Part shown: in pieces, positions 1 to 8,048 of the stretch
How the letters are laid out: each line of letters starts with the position of its first letter
How positions within the stretch are numbered: the stretch's first letter is position 1
From: Candidatus Kapaibacterium sp.
Lineage (GTDB): Bacteria > Bacteroidota > Ignavibacteria > Kapaibacteriales > Kapaibacteriaceae
DNA: 33,006 nt
Reading direction: 5' to 3'
Assembly: GCA_018882585.1 (NCBI GenBank)
Contig: VFFB01000018.1
Coordinates: 1 to 33,006, forward strand
The notes under the pieces: model-generated
What the model was told of the DNA's origin: nothing
What the model saw: the letters and a program-made list of their open reading frames with translations, nothing else
The model's database searches: none
Made by a program: the position numbers and the translations under genes

Positions 1-365
1 GCGCTGATACCGTCGGCAGCTTCGATCGATGCCGTCAGCAGCAGCAAGGTCGACGTCGAAGGGTCGCGCAGGTAGGCCGACATCGGATCGCGGCCTTGTT
101 TATCTTTTCTAACGGCAACCTTATCGAACCGTCGCACCCATATCACGCGTCGGTCCGACATCATGGGATATGATTTCGCCAGCGAAACGATGGTGTCGAT
201 GCTCGTGTCCTCGCCATCCAGCACGTCGGTATTCATGCCTGTCGTATCCAGCGCGGCGGCGGCATCATACAGTCGTCTGGCGGCCTCTTCGACCATCAGG
301 TCCGAAGCGCCGAAGATCAGCAGTACCGGCGGGAAACTGCCCGAAGCGATCATTTGGTCGATCAT
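1..365 (-). CDS. holA: DNA polymerase III delta subunit, N-terminal part (cut by window edge)
   Basis: Clamp-loader delta subunit, which opens the sliding clamp during replication. Only the first 121 codons are inside the window; the frame runs open off the left edge. I read it from ATG at 365, which overlaps the stop of the upstream permease gene as ATGA. Visible features fit the HolA N-terminal domain: an opening strand ending LLIFGASDLMVEEAARRL near residues 14-31, then a segment SYPMMSDRRVIWVRRFDK near residue 70-88, where the family has a 'PMMSxRRvVxVR' type motif, then a strand STSTLLLLTAS. Family membership is inferred from these motifs; the C-terminal parts cannot be checked. It is the last visible gene of murI-dppB-dppC-holA, an arrangement with no obvious functional logic beyond cotranscription. 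Confidence 0.8.
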   Translation of the reverse strand, partial: MIDQMIASGSFPPVLLIFGASDLMVEEAARRLYDAAAALDTTGMNTDVLDGEDTSIDTIVSLAKSYPMMSDRRVIWVRRFDKVAVRKDKQGRDPMSAYLRDPSTSTLLLLTASIEAADGIS

Positions 366-1408
366 CGCTGCATCGTCTTAGGGTCGAGAGCATCGCGCAA
401 GCCATCGCCGAACAGGTTCAGCGCAAACACGGCAATGGCCATGGCCATGCTGGGGAACAGGGCCATGCCTACATTGGTACCGATGGCGATGTAGCCGTAT
501 CCATCGCGGATCATCGAGCCCCATGAAGGGGTCGGCGGTTGCACGCCAAGGCCGATGAACGACAGCGACGCCTCGAAGATGATGGCGGTGGCAAACCCTG
601 CCGTGCCGATCACAATGATGGGACCTGCTGCGTTCGGCAGCATGTGGCGGGCGATGACGCGCATCGACGTGAAGCCAAAGGCGCGGGTGGCCTCGACGTA
701 TTCCTGTTCGCGGATGCTGAAGAACTGTCCGCGGACGATGCGGGCGATGTCGACCCAGCTCGAGATGCCGATGGCAACGAAGGCCTGCCAGAAGCCCTGA
801 CCAAGGATGACGCTGAAGGCGATGACCAGCAGGATGGTGGGGAAGGACCACACGACGTTGGTGACGTACATGATGGCATCGTCGACACGGCCACGGTAAT
901 AGCCGGCCAACGCGCCCAGCAGGATGCCGATGAGCAGGGCAATACCTTCCGAGATCAGGCCCACGCTGAGGGAGACGCGCATGCCGTAGACCAGACGCGA
1001 GAACATGTCGCGTCCGAATCGATCCGTTCCCAACACAAACAGCGGTTCGGCGTGCCACTCGTTGGGGCCGCTGCCTTGCAGCTGCGACACGTGCAAGCGA
1101 TACGGCTGGCCGGCCGGGTCGGTGTAGTGGACGCTGTCGCCCTTGACATGCCAGTTGGTCACGGCAACGATGGACGGACGCTCGGGCTCGGCCACATTGC
1201 GTTTGAACAGGACGTTACCACGGAACATGGCAGGACGTACGGAATACTCCAGGATCTGCGTCGTGGGTTCGAAGGCCGTGATCAGCGGCGCGGCAACGGC
1301 CATCACGATCATCACGATCAGGACGGACATGCCGATGACGGCGCCGATGTTCTTGCGCAGACGTCGCCAGGCAAGGCTCCAGAGACTATCGGCCGAGGCA
1401 TTCGTCAT
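362..1408 (-). CDS. ABC transporter permease, dipeptide/oligopeptide (DppC/OppC) type
   Basis: Inner-membrane permease of a peptide/nickel-type ABC importer, 348 residues. The first membrane segment lies near residues 20-45 (GAVIGMSVLIVMIVMAVAAP). The family's conserved GTDRFGRDMFSRLVYG lies near residue 127-142, and the ATPase-docking EAA loop reads VEATRAFGFTSMRVIARHMLPN. The C-terminus has FIGLGVQPPTPSWGSMI, typical of DppC. The soluble stretch between the first membrane helix and the GTD motif is about 75-80 residues, longer than usual, which accounts for the extra length over the typical ~300. Its ATG overlaps the dppB stop as ATGA. No substrate-binding protein or ATPase gene is in the window, so substrate is unknown. 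Confidence 0.92.
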   Translation of the reverse strand: MTNASADSLWSLAWRRLRKNIGAVIGMSVLIVMIVMAVAAPLITAFEPTTQILEYSVRPAMFRGNVLFKRNVAEPERPSIVAVTNWHVKGDSVHYTDPAGQPYRLHVSQLQGSGPNEWHAEPLFVLGTDRFGRDMFSRLVYGMRVSLSVGLISEGIALLIGILLGALAGYYRGRVDDAIMYVTNVVWSFPTILLVIAFSVILGQGFWQAFVAIGISSWVDIARIVRGQFFSIREQEYVEATRAFGFTSMRVIARHMLPNAAGPIIVIGTAGFATAIIFEASLSFIGLGVQPPTPSWGSMIRDGYGYIAIGTNVGMALFPSMAMAIAVFALNLFGDGLRDALDPKTMQR

Positions 1409-2325
1409 TGCAGGCGCACCTTCGGATCAATGAAACCATAGAGCAGATCGGCAAACGTGTTTACCACAACGAAGATGACGGCCGAGAAGAGTACGACGCC
1501 CTGAATGATGGGATAGTCGAGCTTTTCGATGCCGTTGAACACCACCAAGCCGATACCGGGCCAGTTGAAGACGAATTCAATGAAGTACGTGCCGGCCAAC
1601 AATCCTGCAAACCAGGCGCTCACCGTTGTGACCACGGGATTGAGCGCATTGCGCAGCGCATGCTTCATGAAGACGGCACGGGCGCTGAGACCCTTGGCGC
1701 GGGCCGTTCGCACGTAGTCCTGTCCCAGCACGTCAAGCATGCTCGACCGCGTGACACGGGCAATGATCGACAAGGGACGGATGGCCAGCGTGACCATCGG
1801 CAGCACAAGATGTTCCCAGCCGCCGGTGATGTAGCCGCTGTTGGGAAACCACTCGAGTTTGACACCGAAGACGAGTACGAGCAGGAGGGCAACAACAAAG
1901 GCCGGCAGCGAGATGCCCAGCAGCGAGATGCCCATCACCGTCGAATCGATCCATGTGTTGGCTCGCCAGGCAGCCATCACGCCGATCAGGATACCGAGGA
2001 TCGTTGCGATGGCCATGGACGAGATGGCAAGCAAGGCCGTGGCGGGGAAACGCTCGACAAGCGTCTCGAAGACGTCGCGGTTTGTGGCGATCGACGTACC
2101 CATATCGCCCTGCGTCAGGTTGAGCATATACCGTCCGATCTGTACGGGCAGGGGCTGGTCAAGACCGAGACGTTCACGCAGGGCGGCAATGCTCTCGGCA
2201 TCGGCGCGCTGTCCAAGCAGCACGCGGGCGGGATCGCCCGGCGGACGCATGAAGAACGTCAGCACCACCACGCCCGCAAGGACGAGCACGGAGTAGATCA
2301 GTTTTCGCAGCAGGTAGATCGCCAT
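1405..2325 (-). CDS. ABC transporter permease, dipeptide/oligopeptide (DppB/OppB) type
   Basis: Partner inner-membrane permease, 306 residues, the normal length for DppB/OppB. The N-terminus has the typical start (YLLRKLIYSVLVLAGVVVLTFF), followed by PPGDPARVLLGQRA and LGLDQPLPVQ, conserved in this family. The EAA loop is RTARAKGLSARAVFMKHALRN, followed by the family segment VFNWPGIGLVVFNGI. About six membrane helices can be seen. The start lies 3 nt after the murI stop, and the stop overlaps the dppC ATG, so the two permeases are translated from one message with murI. Transported substrate cannot be told from the permeases alone. Confidence 0.93.
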   Translation of the reverse strand: MAIYLLRKLIYSVLVLAGVVVLTFFMRPPGDPARVLLGQRADAESIAALRERLGLDQPLPVQIGRYMLNLTQGDMGTSIATNRDVFETLVERFPATALLAISSMAIATILGILIGVMAAWRANTWIDSTVMGISLLGISLPAFVVALLLVLVFGVKLEWFPNSGYITGGWEHLVLPMVTLAIRPLSIIARVTRSSMLDVLGQDYVRTARAKGLSARAVFMKHALRNALNPVVTTVSAWFAGLLAGTYFIEFVFNWPGIGLVVFNGIEKLDYPIIQGVVLFSAVIFVVVNTFADLLYGFIDPKVRLQ

Positions 2326-2328
2326 GGT

Positions 2329-3150
2329 TTACGCATCCGTCAGATGGTCGACACTCACGCGCACAGGGTCGTTCACAGGTCGACCAAGGAATTGTTGGGC
2401 AAGTGACGTGAACAGCGGTGTGTGGTCGGTAACATAAAAGTACATGCCCGACTGCGCTTCGGGTCCGGCAAGTTCGTCGCGCTGCGCAAGAATGTCACAC
2501 GCATCGCGTGCCGTCCATTCGCCGCAGTCGATCAGCCGTACGCCCGGCAGCATTGCCTCGAGCATGGGCATCAGCAGCGGATAGTGCGTGCATCCAAGCA
2601 CCAGCGTATCGATGTGGTTGGCGATCAGCGGACGCAGATACTCGGCCGCGATCAGTCGTGTTGCCGGCAGGTCAAGCCATCCTTCTTCCACCAAGGGTAC
2701 AAAGAGGGGGCAAGGCTGACTCTGCACGATGACGCGCGACGTGGCAGACGCTTCGATGCAGCGTGCATAGCTGTTGGAGGCGATGGTGGCACGGGTGCCG
2801 ATCACGCCGACATGTCCGTTGGCCGTGCCTGCAGCGGCAGCACGCGATGCCGGCTCGATCACGCCAAGGACCGGCACGTCGAGCTCGCGCTGCAGTACGT
2901 CAAGGGCAAGGGCCGAGGCCGTATTGCAGGCAACGACGATCAGCTTGACGTTGTGCTGCTGCAGGAAGGCGGCACACTGCCGTGCATAGAGCTTGATGGT
3001 TTCGGCACTCTTGTTGCCATAGGGCACACGTGCCGTGTCGCCCAGATAGACAAAGCGCTCATGCGGCAGGTGATGCAGCAGGTGTTTCAGGACGCTGAGC
3101 CCGCCGATGCCGGAATCGAACACGCCGATGGGCCGTTGGTCATGTGTCAT
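2329..3150 (-). CDS. murI: Glutamate racemase
   Basis: Cytoplasmic cofactor-independent racemase that makes D-glutamate for peptidoglycan. 273 residues, full length. Both catalytic cysteines are present in their motifs: Cys75 in VVACNTASA and Cys187 in LVLGCTHYPLL. The N-terminal FDSGIGGLSVL (residues 11-21) with Asp12/Ser13 is the family signature, and GDTARVPYGNKS follows at 38-48. First gene of a minus-strand operon with two peptide permeases and holA. An exact TATCTTTG lies only 4 nt upstream of the ATG, so the mRNA is predicted to be leaderless. The divergent histidine kinase starts only 30 bp away. Confidence 0.97.
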   Translation of the reverse strand: MTHDQRPIGVFDSGIGGLSVLKHLLHHLPHERFVYLGDTARVPYGNKSAETIKLYARQCAAFLQQHNVKLIVVACNTASALALDVLQRELDVPVLGVIEPASRAAAAGTANGHVGVIGTRATIASNSYARCIEASATSRVIVQSQPCPLFVPLVEEGWLDLPATRLIAAEYLRPLIANHIDTLVLGCTHYPLLMPMLEAMLPGVRLIDCGEWTARDACDILAQRDELAGPEAQSGMYFYVTDHTPLFTSLAQQFLGRPVNDPVRVSVDHLTDA

Positions 3151-3154
3151 TCGG

Positions 3155-3162
3155 CAAAGATA
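3155..3162 (-). promoter_or_regulatory. Bacteroidota-type -7 element for murI (TATCTTTG)
   Basis: On the minus strand this reads TATCTTTG, an exact match to TAnnTTTG. It is followed by CCGA and then the murI ATG. The known element is centred near -7, so transcription should begin at or next to the A of the start codon. A TTTC about 20 nt upstream is a weak -33 candidate. No Shine-Dalgarno sequence could fit in the leader. Confidence 0.6.
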
Positions 3163-3166
3163 CTCG

Positions 3167-3174
3167 TATGTTCG
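3167..3174 (+). promoter_or_regulatory. Possible -7 element for the histidine kinase (TATGTTCG, one mismatch)
   Basis: TATGTTCG differs from TAnnTTTG at one base and lies 6 nt before the kinase ATG at 3181. It sits beside the opposed murI element, so the two promoters would share this 30-bp gap. Weaker than the exact matches. Confidence 0.3.
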
Positions 3175-3180
3175 CCATGC

Positions 3181-4719
3181 ATGAAACTCACGCTCCGGGC
3201 CCGACTTACGCTGATGTACAGTGCCATCGTGGCACTCACGGTGGCCGCCTTTGCCGCCGTGGCCTACGTTACCGTATCGAATCAGCTGAAGCGCAGTCTT
3301 GACACGTCGCTCGCCCGCGTTGCCTCGTCGTTACACGCCGTGATCCGCCGCGAACAGCGGTCCATGCAACGCCCCTTACTGCCTGCCCGACGTGAACGTC
3401 GGCGCGATGGTGAAAAGCGTACCGACGGACTTGAGTTCTTTGTGAAACGGTCGCTGCAGGAGATGGTGGGCCCGGTGCTTCCGTCCGAGTCACCCGTCGA
3501 TGCCGACCCCGTGTGGTCGGCCGTCTACGAACACATGCTCATCAACTCGTCGGCCTATCTGATCCAGGTCACCGACCGTGAAGGTCGCGTGGTGTGGAAG
3601 AGCGAGAACCTGATGAGCGACAGTTTGCCCATGGTGCGCACGTTTGAGCGGCATGGGGCCACGTTCGACGATGGACGGCTGTTTACCAACTATACGCTCG
3701 ACGGTGTGCGCTACCGTATGGTGCTGGCCAAGGGCGACGTTGCCGAGATCACGGCGGCCTATCCCGCAAGCGAAGTCGATGCCACGCTCAGACAGCTCTT
3801 TGCCATGCTGCTTTGGTCGCTGCCGGCATCGCTTGCCGTCTCGCTTGGCGCCGGCTGGTACCTTGCGCGACGTTCACTGCGACCCGTCGATCAGATCACG
3901 CAGTCGGCACGTCGCATCACGGCACAGAACCTTGCGCAGCGATTGCCGACGCCGACCGCGAACGACGAGATCGCACGTCTGACGGCAACGCTGAACGACA
4001 TGATCGCCCGCCTCGAAACATCGTTCGATCGCACGCGGCAGTTCACATCGGATGCATCGCATGAGCTGAAGACACCGCTGGCCATCCTGCTGGGTGAACT
4101 CGAGCTGGCGCTGCGAAAGCCCATGACGGACGATGAATACCGGGCAACGCTGGTGAGCTGCCTTGAAGAGGTAGAGCGTCTGACGTCCGTGGTGGAAGGA
4201 CTGCTGGACCTGTCGCGGGCCGACACCGGACAGGTCGACATGGTGATGCAACAGGTGCGGTTCTCGCGACTTGTTGATGAGATCTGCGACGACATCCTGA
4301 TCCTTGCCGACGTCAAGCGGATCACGGTGATCACCAACGTTCAACCCGACATTGTTGTCGAGGGTGACGCCGTGCGTCTGCATCAGGCACTCCTCAACGT
4401 GATCGAAAATGCCGTCAAGTACACGCCCGATGCCGGACGCATCGATGTGACGGTCACGGCCGACCAACGTCATGCATCCGTCGTTGTTGCAGACAACGGA
4501 CCCGGTATTGATGCAGATCATCTGCCCTTCATCTTCGACCGGTTCTACCGCGTCGACAAGGCCCGCTCGCAGCGCGTGCGAGGCACCGGCCTTGGTCTTG
4601 CCATCGCCAAGTGGGTCGTCGACGCCCACGACGGAACCATCGCCATCACCTCGGTGCCGGGCGCCGGAACCACCTGCACGATCACGCTTCCGTTGCGGCA
4701 TGCGAAACGTGCGTCGTAA
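3181..4719 (+). CDS. Membrane sensor histidine kinase with HAMP domain
   Basis: Two-component sensor, 512 residues from ATG at 3181. The frame is open further upstream, but that part is antisense to murI and is ignored. Order of parts: membrane helix 1 at about 11-31, an extracytoplasmic domain of about 175 residues, helix 2 at about 206-229, HAMP to about 282, then the kinase. The phospho-accepting histidine is His294 in FTSDASHELKTPLAIL. ATP-binding boxes are the N-box NVIENAVKYTP (Asn406 and Asn410), the G1 box DNGPGID (from Asp438), the F-box FDRFYRVDKARS and the G2 box GTGLGLAIAK. The signal is unknown. No response regulator is next to it in this window, so it is an orphan here. ileS starts 31 nt downstream and is probably cotranscribed. 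Confidence 0.93.
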   Translation: MKLTLRARLTLMYSAIVALTVAAFAAVAYVTVSNQLKRSLDTSLARVASSLHAVIRREQRSMQRPLLPARRERRRDGEKRTDGLEFFVKRSLQEMVGPVLPSESPVDADPVWSAVYEHMLINSSAYLIQVTDREGRVVWKSENLMSDSLPMVRTFERHGATFDDGRLFTNYTLDGVRYRMVLAKGDVAEITAAYPASEVDATLRQLFAMLLWSLPASLAVSLGAGWYLARRSLRPVDQITQSARRITAQNLAQRLPTPTANDEIARLTATLNDMIARLETSFDRTRQFTSDASHELKTPLAILLGELELALRKPMTDDEYRATLVSCLEEVERLTSVVEGLLDLSRADTGQVDMVMQQVRFSRLVDEICDDILILADVKRITVITNVQPDIVVEGDAVRLHQALLNVIENAVKYTPDAGRIDVTVTADQRHASVVVADNGPGIDADHLPFIFDRFYRVDKARSQRVRGTGLGLAIAKWVVDAHDGTIAITSVPGAGTTCTITLPLRHAKRAS

Positions 4720-4750
4720 CTTCGCACTTTCGTTACAGCCATTGCAGCAC

Positions 4751-7700
4751 ATGTTCAGCAGCCTACCCGACGACCTTTCCTATCCGTCTCTGGAGCAGGA
4801 TATCCTTGCTTATTGGGACAGCAACGACGTCTTTGCGCGCACGCTCGCCGCCCGCAAGGGTGCTCCGACGTTCTCGTTCTACGAGGGACCGCCGACCGTT
4901 AATGGTAAACCCGGCATCCATCACGTCCTTGCGCGTACCATCAAGGATGCCATCTGCAGGTACAAGACCCTGCAAGGGTTCAGCGTTCGACGTCAGGCCG
5001 GATGGGACACACACGGACTGCCCGTCGAACTCGCCGTCGAGAAAGAACTCGGCATTACCGAGAAGTCGCAGATCGAAGAGATCGGTGTTGCCAAGTTCAA
5101 TGCCGCATGCAAGGACATGGTCTATCGCAACATCTCGATGGACCAGGGTTGGCGTACGGTCACACGTCGCATGGGCTACTGGCTCGATCTTGACGCTGCC
5201 TACATCACGTGCGACAACAACTACATCGAATCGGTGTGGTGGGCACTCAAGCAGTTCTTCGATAAAGGACTCGTCTACAAGGGGTACAAGGTTGTCCCCG
5301 TATCACCCACACTTGGTACGCCGCTTTCATCGCACGAACTGTCGCTGAATTACAAAGAGGTTCGCGACGCCAACTGCTACGTCAAGACGCCCATCACCTC
5401 GTCGGGCCTTGCCCAGGCAGAGGGAGCACAGATCATTGTCTGGACGACGACGCCATGGACGCTCTTTGCCAACGTTGCGCTTGCCATTGGCGCCGACATC
5501 CCGTACGTCGTTGTCAACAACAGCCGTGAGGTTGGGGGGCAGCGCATCACCGAAAAGCTCATCCTTGCCGAGGCACGCCTCGAGATCCTCGATGGCGAGG
5601 TCGACGTGCTGCATCGCTGCATGGGGGCGGACCTTGTTGGCTCGACCTATGCGCAGATCCTTACAGACGTGCGTCTTGACGATGCCACCTATCCGAACGT
5701 CCTGCACATTCTGCCGGGAGACTTCGTTACGACCACCGACGGTTCGGGCGTTGTGCACATAGCGCCGGCCTTTGGTGCCGACGACTTCGAGATGGCCAAA
5801 CAGCATCATCTTCCCGTTGTTCAGCCTGTTACCGTCAACGGTCGTTTCACCGACGAGATCGCAGCCTTTGCCGGCAGGCCGGTAAAGACGTTTACGTTTG
5901 CAGATCATACGGAAGAGGGAGCCGACCGCGACATCGTTAAGGCACTGAAGATCGCAGGCAAGATCTACAAAGCATCGTTCGACTACCTGCATAGCTATCC
6001 GCACTGCTGGCGTACGGACAACCCGGTGATCTACTACGCGCGAGACTCCTGGTTCATCAAGTCGCCAGTCTATAAGGACCGCCTTGTCGGACTGAATAAG
6101 ACCATCAACTGGCATCCCGAAGAAATCGGCGTTGGTCGCTTCGGCAACTGGCTCGAAGACGTCAAGGAATGGTCGCTCTCGCGCGATCGCTACTGGGGCA
6201 CGCCGCTGCCGCTGTGGGTAAGCGACGACGGAGCCGACGTCTTTGCCGTTGGTTCGATCGCCGAGTTACGCCAGGGCATGTACGAGCAGGCCGACGGAAC
6301 GCGTGTTGCCGTTGATGCCTGCGGTGTCGACATCGATCTGCATCGCCCCTTTGTTGATAATGTCGTGTTCGAACGCAATGGCGCGACGTATCGACGTGTG
6401 CGCGAAGTCATCGACGTGTGGTTTGATTCGGGGTCGATGCCGTTTGCACAGCTGCATTATCCATTCGAAAATGTCGAGTTGTTCAAGCAATCATTCCCGG
6501 CTGACTTCATTGCCGAGGGCATCGACCAGACTCGCGGATGGTTCTATACGCTGCACAACATTGCAACCGCATTGTTCGACATGCCTGCCTACAAGCACGT
6601 CGTCGTGAACGATCTGGTGCTTGACAAGAACGGTCAGAAGATGTCGAAGTCGAAGGGCAATACTGTTGATCCCTTCGTTGTGATGGATCGCTTTGGTGCC
6701 GACGCTGTTCGATGGTACCTGATGTCGATGTCACCAACGTGGAAGGCCAAGGCATTCAACGAAGATGACATTGCCAAGGTTGTCATTGCAGACTTCTTCC
6801 GCTCGCTGATGAATACCTATGGCTTCTTCGCCATGTATGCCAACATTGATGGCTATACGGGGGCTGAACCTGCCGTGCCGATGGAGCAACGTCCCGAGAT
6901 CGACCGCTGGATTATCTCGCGTCTGCAGGCCGTCATGGCCGATTACGCCGAAGCGATGGACGAATACGACATCACGCGTGCATGTCGTATCGTACAAGAG
7001 TTTACGATCGATGATGTGTCCAATTGGTACGTGCGCCGCAACCGCCGTCGCTTCTGGAAAGGTGACTTCGATACGGACAAACACGCAGCGTATCAAACGT
7101 TGCATCAGGTGTTGAAGAATGTCGCGCAACTGGTCTCGCCGATCGCACCATTCCTAGCCGAATGGTTGTATCAACGACTACACAACAATGATGAACAATT
7201 GAGTGTTCATTGTAGTATATTGCAAACGTCCGATGTATCAATGATCGACAACGATCTTAATGCTCGGATGATGCAAGCGCAGATCATTGTCAGCCTTGCA
7301 CGTTCTTTGAGAGAGAAGGCGAAGATCAAAACGCGTCAACCGCTTCGACGCATTCTTCTTCCGGTAGACAGTCCGGCCATGCGTCGGCAACTACAAACGG
7401 TCGAAGACATCATCATCGAAGAGATCAATGTGAAGTCGATCGAATACGTTTCGGATGACACCAACATTGTTCGACGTTCGGCAAAGCCAAACTTCAAAGT
7501 CATTGGCAAGAAGTATGGTGGCGATACGAAAACGGTAGCGCAGGCGATCAAGTCTCTCACGAGCGAACAGGTGCGTCGACTCGAACAGTCGTCGGTACTG
7601 GCGGTCTCCATCGGAGATGCAACGGTACAGATCGACTTCGAAGATGTCGAGATCGTAAGCGAGGATATCGAAGGCTGGTTGGTTGCCACGGAGCGTGGTA

Positions 7701-7990
7701 TCACAGTAGCACTTGATACCGAACTGGATGACACGCTTCTGCGTGAAGGCCTGGCGCGCGAGTTCGTGAGTAAACTCCAGAAGATCCGCAAGGACTCAGG
7801 ATACGACGTGACGGATCGGGTTTCGGTTGTCATCGAAACAGATGATACCACGTATGCTGACCTGATGTCCATGCGGGCATACATCATGTCCGAAACTCTG
7901 GCGGAGGCGCTCGATCGGGGGGAATGCCAAGATGGCAACCGACTCGACGTCAATGGATCGACCGTCAGTGTGCGCGTAATGCGCATGTGA
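4751..7990 (+). CDS. ileS: Isoleucyl-tRNA synthetase, long IleS2-like form with GIHH motif
   Basis: Charges tRNA-Ile with isoleucine. ATG at 4751 gives 1079 residues, the long form typical of eukaryote-like bacterial IleS2. The class I signature, normally HIGH, reads GIHH at residues 55-58 after PPTVNGKP: the first and third positions are swapped. KMSKS is at 630-634. Other IleRS landmarks are GWDTHGLPVE, the Thr-rich editing motif WTTTPWTLF, GSGVVHIAPAFGADD, DVWFDSGSMPFAQ and DQTRGWFYTLH. The C-terminal third has the anticodon-binding domain (ISNWYVRRNRRRFW-like segment) and an extra tail, with no C-terminal Cys4 zinc finger visible. Base composition is visibly more AT-rich between about 7150 and 7560. 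No Shine-Dalgarno motif is evident; it follows the kinase gene closely. Confidence 0.97.
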   Translation: MFSSLPDDLSYPSLEQDILAYWDSNDVFARTLAARKGAPTFSFYEGPPTVNGKPGIHHVLARTIKDAICRYKTLQGFSVRRQAGWDTHGLPVELAVEKELGITEKSQIEEIGVAKFNAACKDMVYRNISMDQGWRTVTRRMGYWLDLDAAYITCDNNYIESVWWALKQFFDKGLVYKGYKVVPVSPTLGTPLSSHELSLNYKEVRDANCYVKTPITSSGLAQAEGAQIIVWTTTPWTLFANVALAIGADIPYVVVNNSREVGGQRITEKLILAEARLEILDGEVDVLHRCMGADLVGSTYAQILTDVRLDDATYPNVLHILPGDFVTTTDGSGVVHIAPAFGADDFEMAKQHHLPVVQPVTVNGRFTDEIAAFAGRPVKTFTFADHTEEGADRDIVKALKIAGKIYKASFDYLHSYPHCWRTDNPVIYYARDSWFIKSPVYKDRLVGLNKTINWHPEEIGVGRFGNWLEDVKEWSLSRDRYWGTPLPLWVSDDGADVFAVGSIAELRQGMYEQADGTRVAVDACGVDIDLHRPFVDNVVFERNGATYRRVREVIDVWFDSGSMPFAQLHYPFENVELFKQSFPADFIAEGIDQTRGWFYTLHNIATALFDMPAYKHVVVNDLVLDKNGQKMSKSKGNTVDPFVVMDRFGADAVRWYLMSMSPTWKAKAFNEDDIAKVVIADFFRSLMNTYGFFAMYANIDGYTGAEPAVPMEQRPEIDRWIISRLQAVMADYAEAMDEYDITRACRIVQEFTIDDVSNWYVRRNRRRFWKGDFDTDKHAAYQTLHQVLKNVAQLVSPIAPFLAEWLYQRLHNNDEQLSVHCSILQTSDVSMIDNDLNARMMQAQIIVSLARSLREKAKIKTRQPLRRILLPVDSPAMRRQLQTVEDIIIEEINVKSIEYVSDDTNIVRRSAKPNFKVIGKKYGGDTKTVAQAIKSLTSEQVRRLEQSSVLAVSIGDATVQIDFEDVEIVSEDIEGWLVATERGITVALDTELDDTLLREGLAREFVSKLQKIRKDSGYDVTDRVSVVIETDDTTYADLMSMRAYIMSETLAEALDRGECQDGNRLDVNGSTVSVRVMRM

Positions 7991-7997
7991 AGCTGGT

Positions 7998-8020
7998 ACG
8001 CCAAGGTGGCGTGCTTTGTT
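7998..8020 (+). terminator. Weak hairpin with short T-rich tail after ileS
   Basis: ACGCCA, a 3-nt loop, TGGCGT, then GCTTTGTT. The 6-bp stem and interrupted T tract suggest at most a weak terminator or attenuator between ileS and the lysine-rich ORF. Confidence 0.3.
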
Positions 8021-8048
8021 CATGTTCAATTTTTCAGAGGTGTTCGGT

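Noticed and set aside
539-1441. Long plus-strand open frame opposite the DppC permease
   Set aside because: Antisense shadow in GC-rich DNA; composition (many His, Asp, Gly, Gln) and lack of motifs are unlike a real protein, while the minus strand has clear permease motifs.
2422-3180. Upstream extension of the histidine kinase frame
   Set aside because: It lies antisense to murI; the kinase's own first membrane helix begins right after ATG 3181.
7191-7210. Hairpin ATGAACA-ATTGAG-TGTTCAT inside ileS
   Set aside because: Lies within coding sequence of a conserved domain in an AT-rich patch; no sign of regulatory use.
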